NCBI GenBank assembly: GCA_937897665.1
Contig: CALCPB010000813.1
Location: 1-5,338 of the forward strand
DNA length: 5,338 bases
DNA from: an uncultured Halomicronema sp.
Lineage (GTDB): Bacteria > Cyanobacteriota > Cyanobacteriia > Phormidesmidales > Phormidesmidaceae
Direction: 5' to 3'
The position numbers and the translations under genes were made by a program. How positions within the stretch are numbered: the first letter of the stretch is position 1; every line of letters begins with the position of its first letter. Positions 5,168 to 5,338 of the stretch are shown here, one piece after another. The notes beneath the pieces were generated by a model. It was not told where the DNA came from. It saw nothing but the letters and a program-made list of their open reading frames with translations, and did no database searches.

Positions 5168-5338
5168 ACCTGCTATACCGCCGAAGTTGGGGTAGCTGCG
5201 CCTGTCAAGGTGCTGTGATTGAAAAAACTATACCGATGGGTCGCGCAACTTGCATTCGTCTTGCTCGGAACGATATCCGTTATCCAGAAAGCGATACCAT
5301 TAAAGAAACGAGATGATTTTGGATGAAAATTGGCTTCC
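5168..5338. other. Right edge, nothing supported
   Basis: Only short frames are present, for instance GTG 5215 to TGA 5316 (33 codons) and TTG 5219 to TGA 5326 (35 codons, LKKLYRWVAQLAFVLLGT, hydrophobic). Neither has a ribosome binding site or a recognised sequence. I see no RNA gene. Confidence 0.5.

Noticed and set aside
5219..5326. 35-codon hydrophobic frame at the right edge
   Set aside because: It has a TTG start, no ribosome binding site and no homology I recognise.

Overview
The window looks like a cyanobacterial chromosome or plasmid segment. Nine copies of the HIP1 octamer GCGATCGC fall between 1030 and 4971. The dominant gene has an architecture typical of filamentous and other large-genome cyanobacteria: an N-terminal vMAP-N-type HTH, an NB-ARC/STAND NTPase, a pentapeptide-like linker and 14 WD40 repeats. 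I cannot name the species.

Layout from left to right. Positions 1-539 (minus strand) hold the 5' part of an insertion-sequence transposase, most like the ISKra4 family, running off the left edge. It is split over two frames, and a canonical -1 slippery heptamer (T TTT TTA) lies at the point where the frames must join. Positions 540-717 are a short non-coding gap with inverted repeats that probably include the IS end. Positions 718-4299 (minus strand) are one long STAND/WD40 gene of 1193 codons, interrupted by a single in-frame amber codon at 3640-3642. The amber sits inside the Walker B motif and the frame is otherwise open on both sides. Positions 4300-4789 are a roughly 490-base AT-richer gap with no recognisable gene; it contains a strong 37-base hairpin. 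Positions 4790-5167 (plus strand) hold an unrecognised 125-codon reading frame that may be a gene, a remnant or spurious. The last 171 bases show nothing I can support.

The STAND protein, if made whole, would be a signal-dependent molecular switch. Its WD40 propellers would sense a ligand, its NB-ARC module would hydrolyse or exchange nucleotide and oligomerise, and its N-terminal adaptor would recruit an effector. Such proteins are studied as conflict or defence sensors, but no separate effector gene is visible here. The amber codon means that either the gene is a recent pseudogene, or the base is a sequencing error, or (less likely) expression depends on read-through. The best-supported unusual points are the amber in Walker B and the HIV-type slippery heptamer in the transposase.
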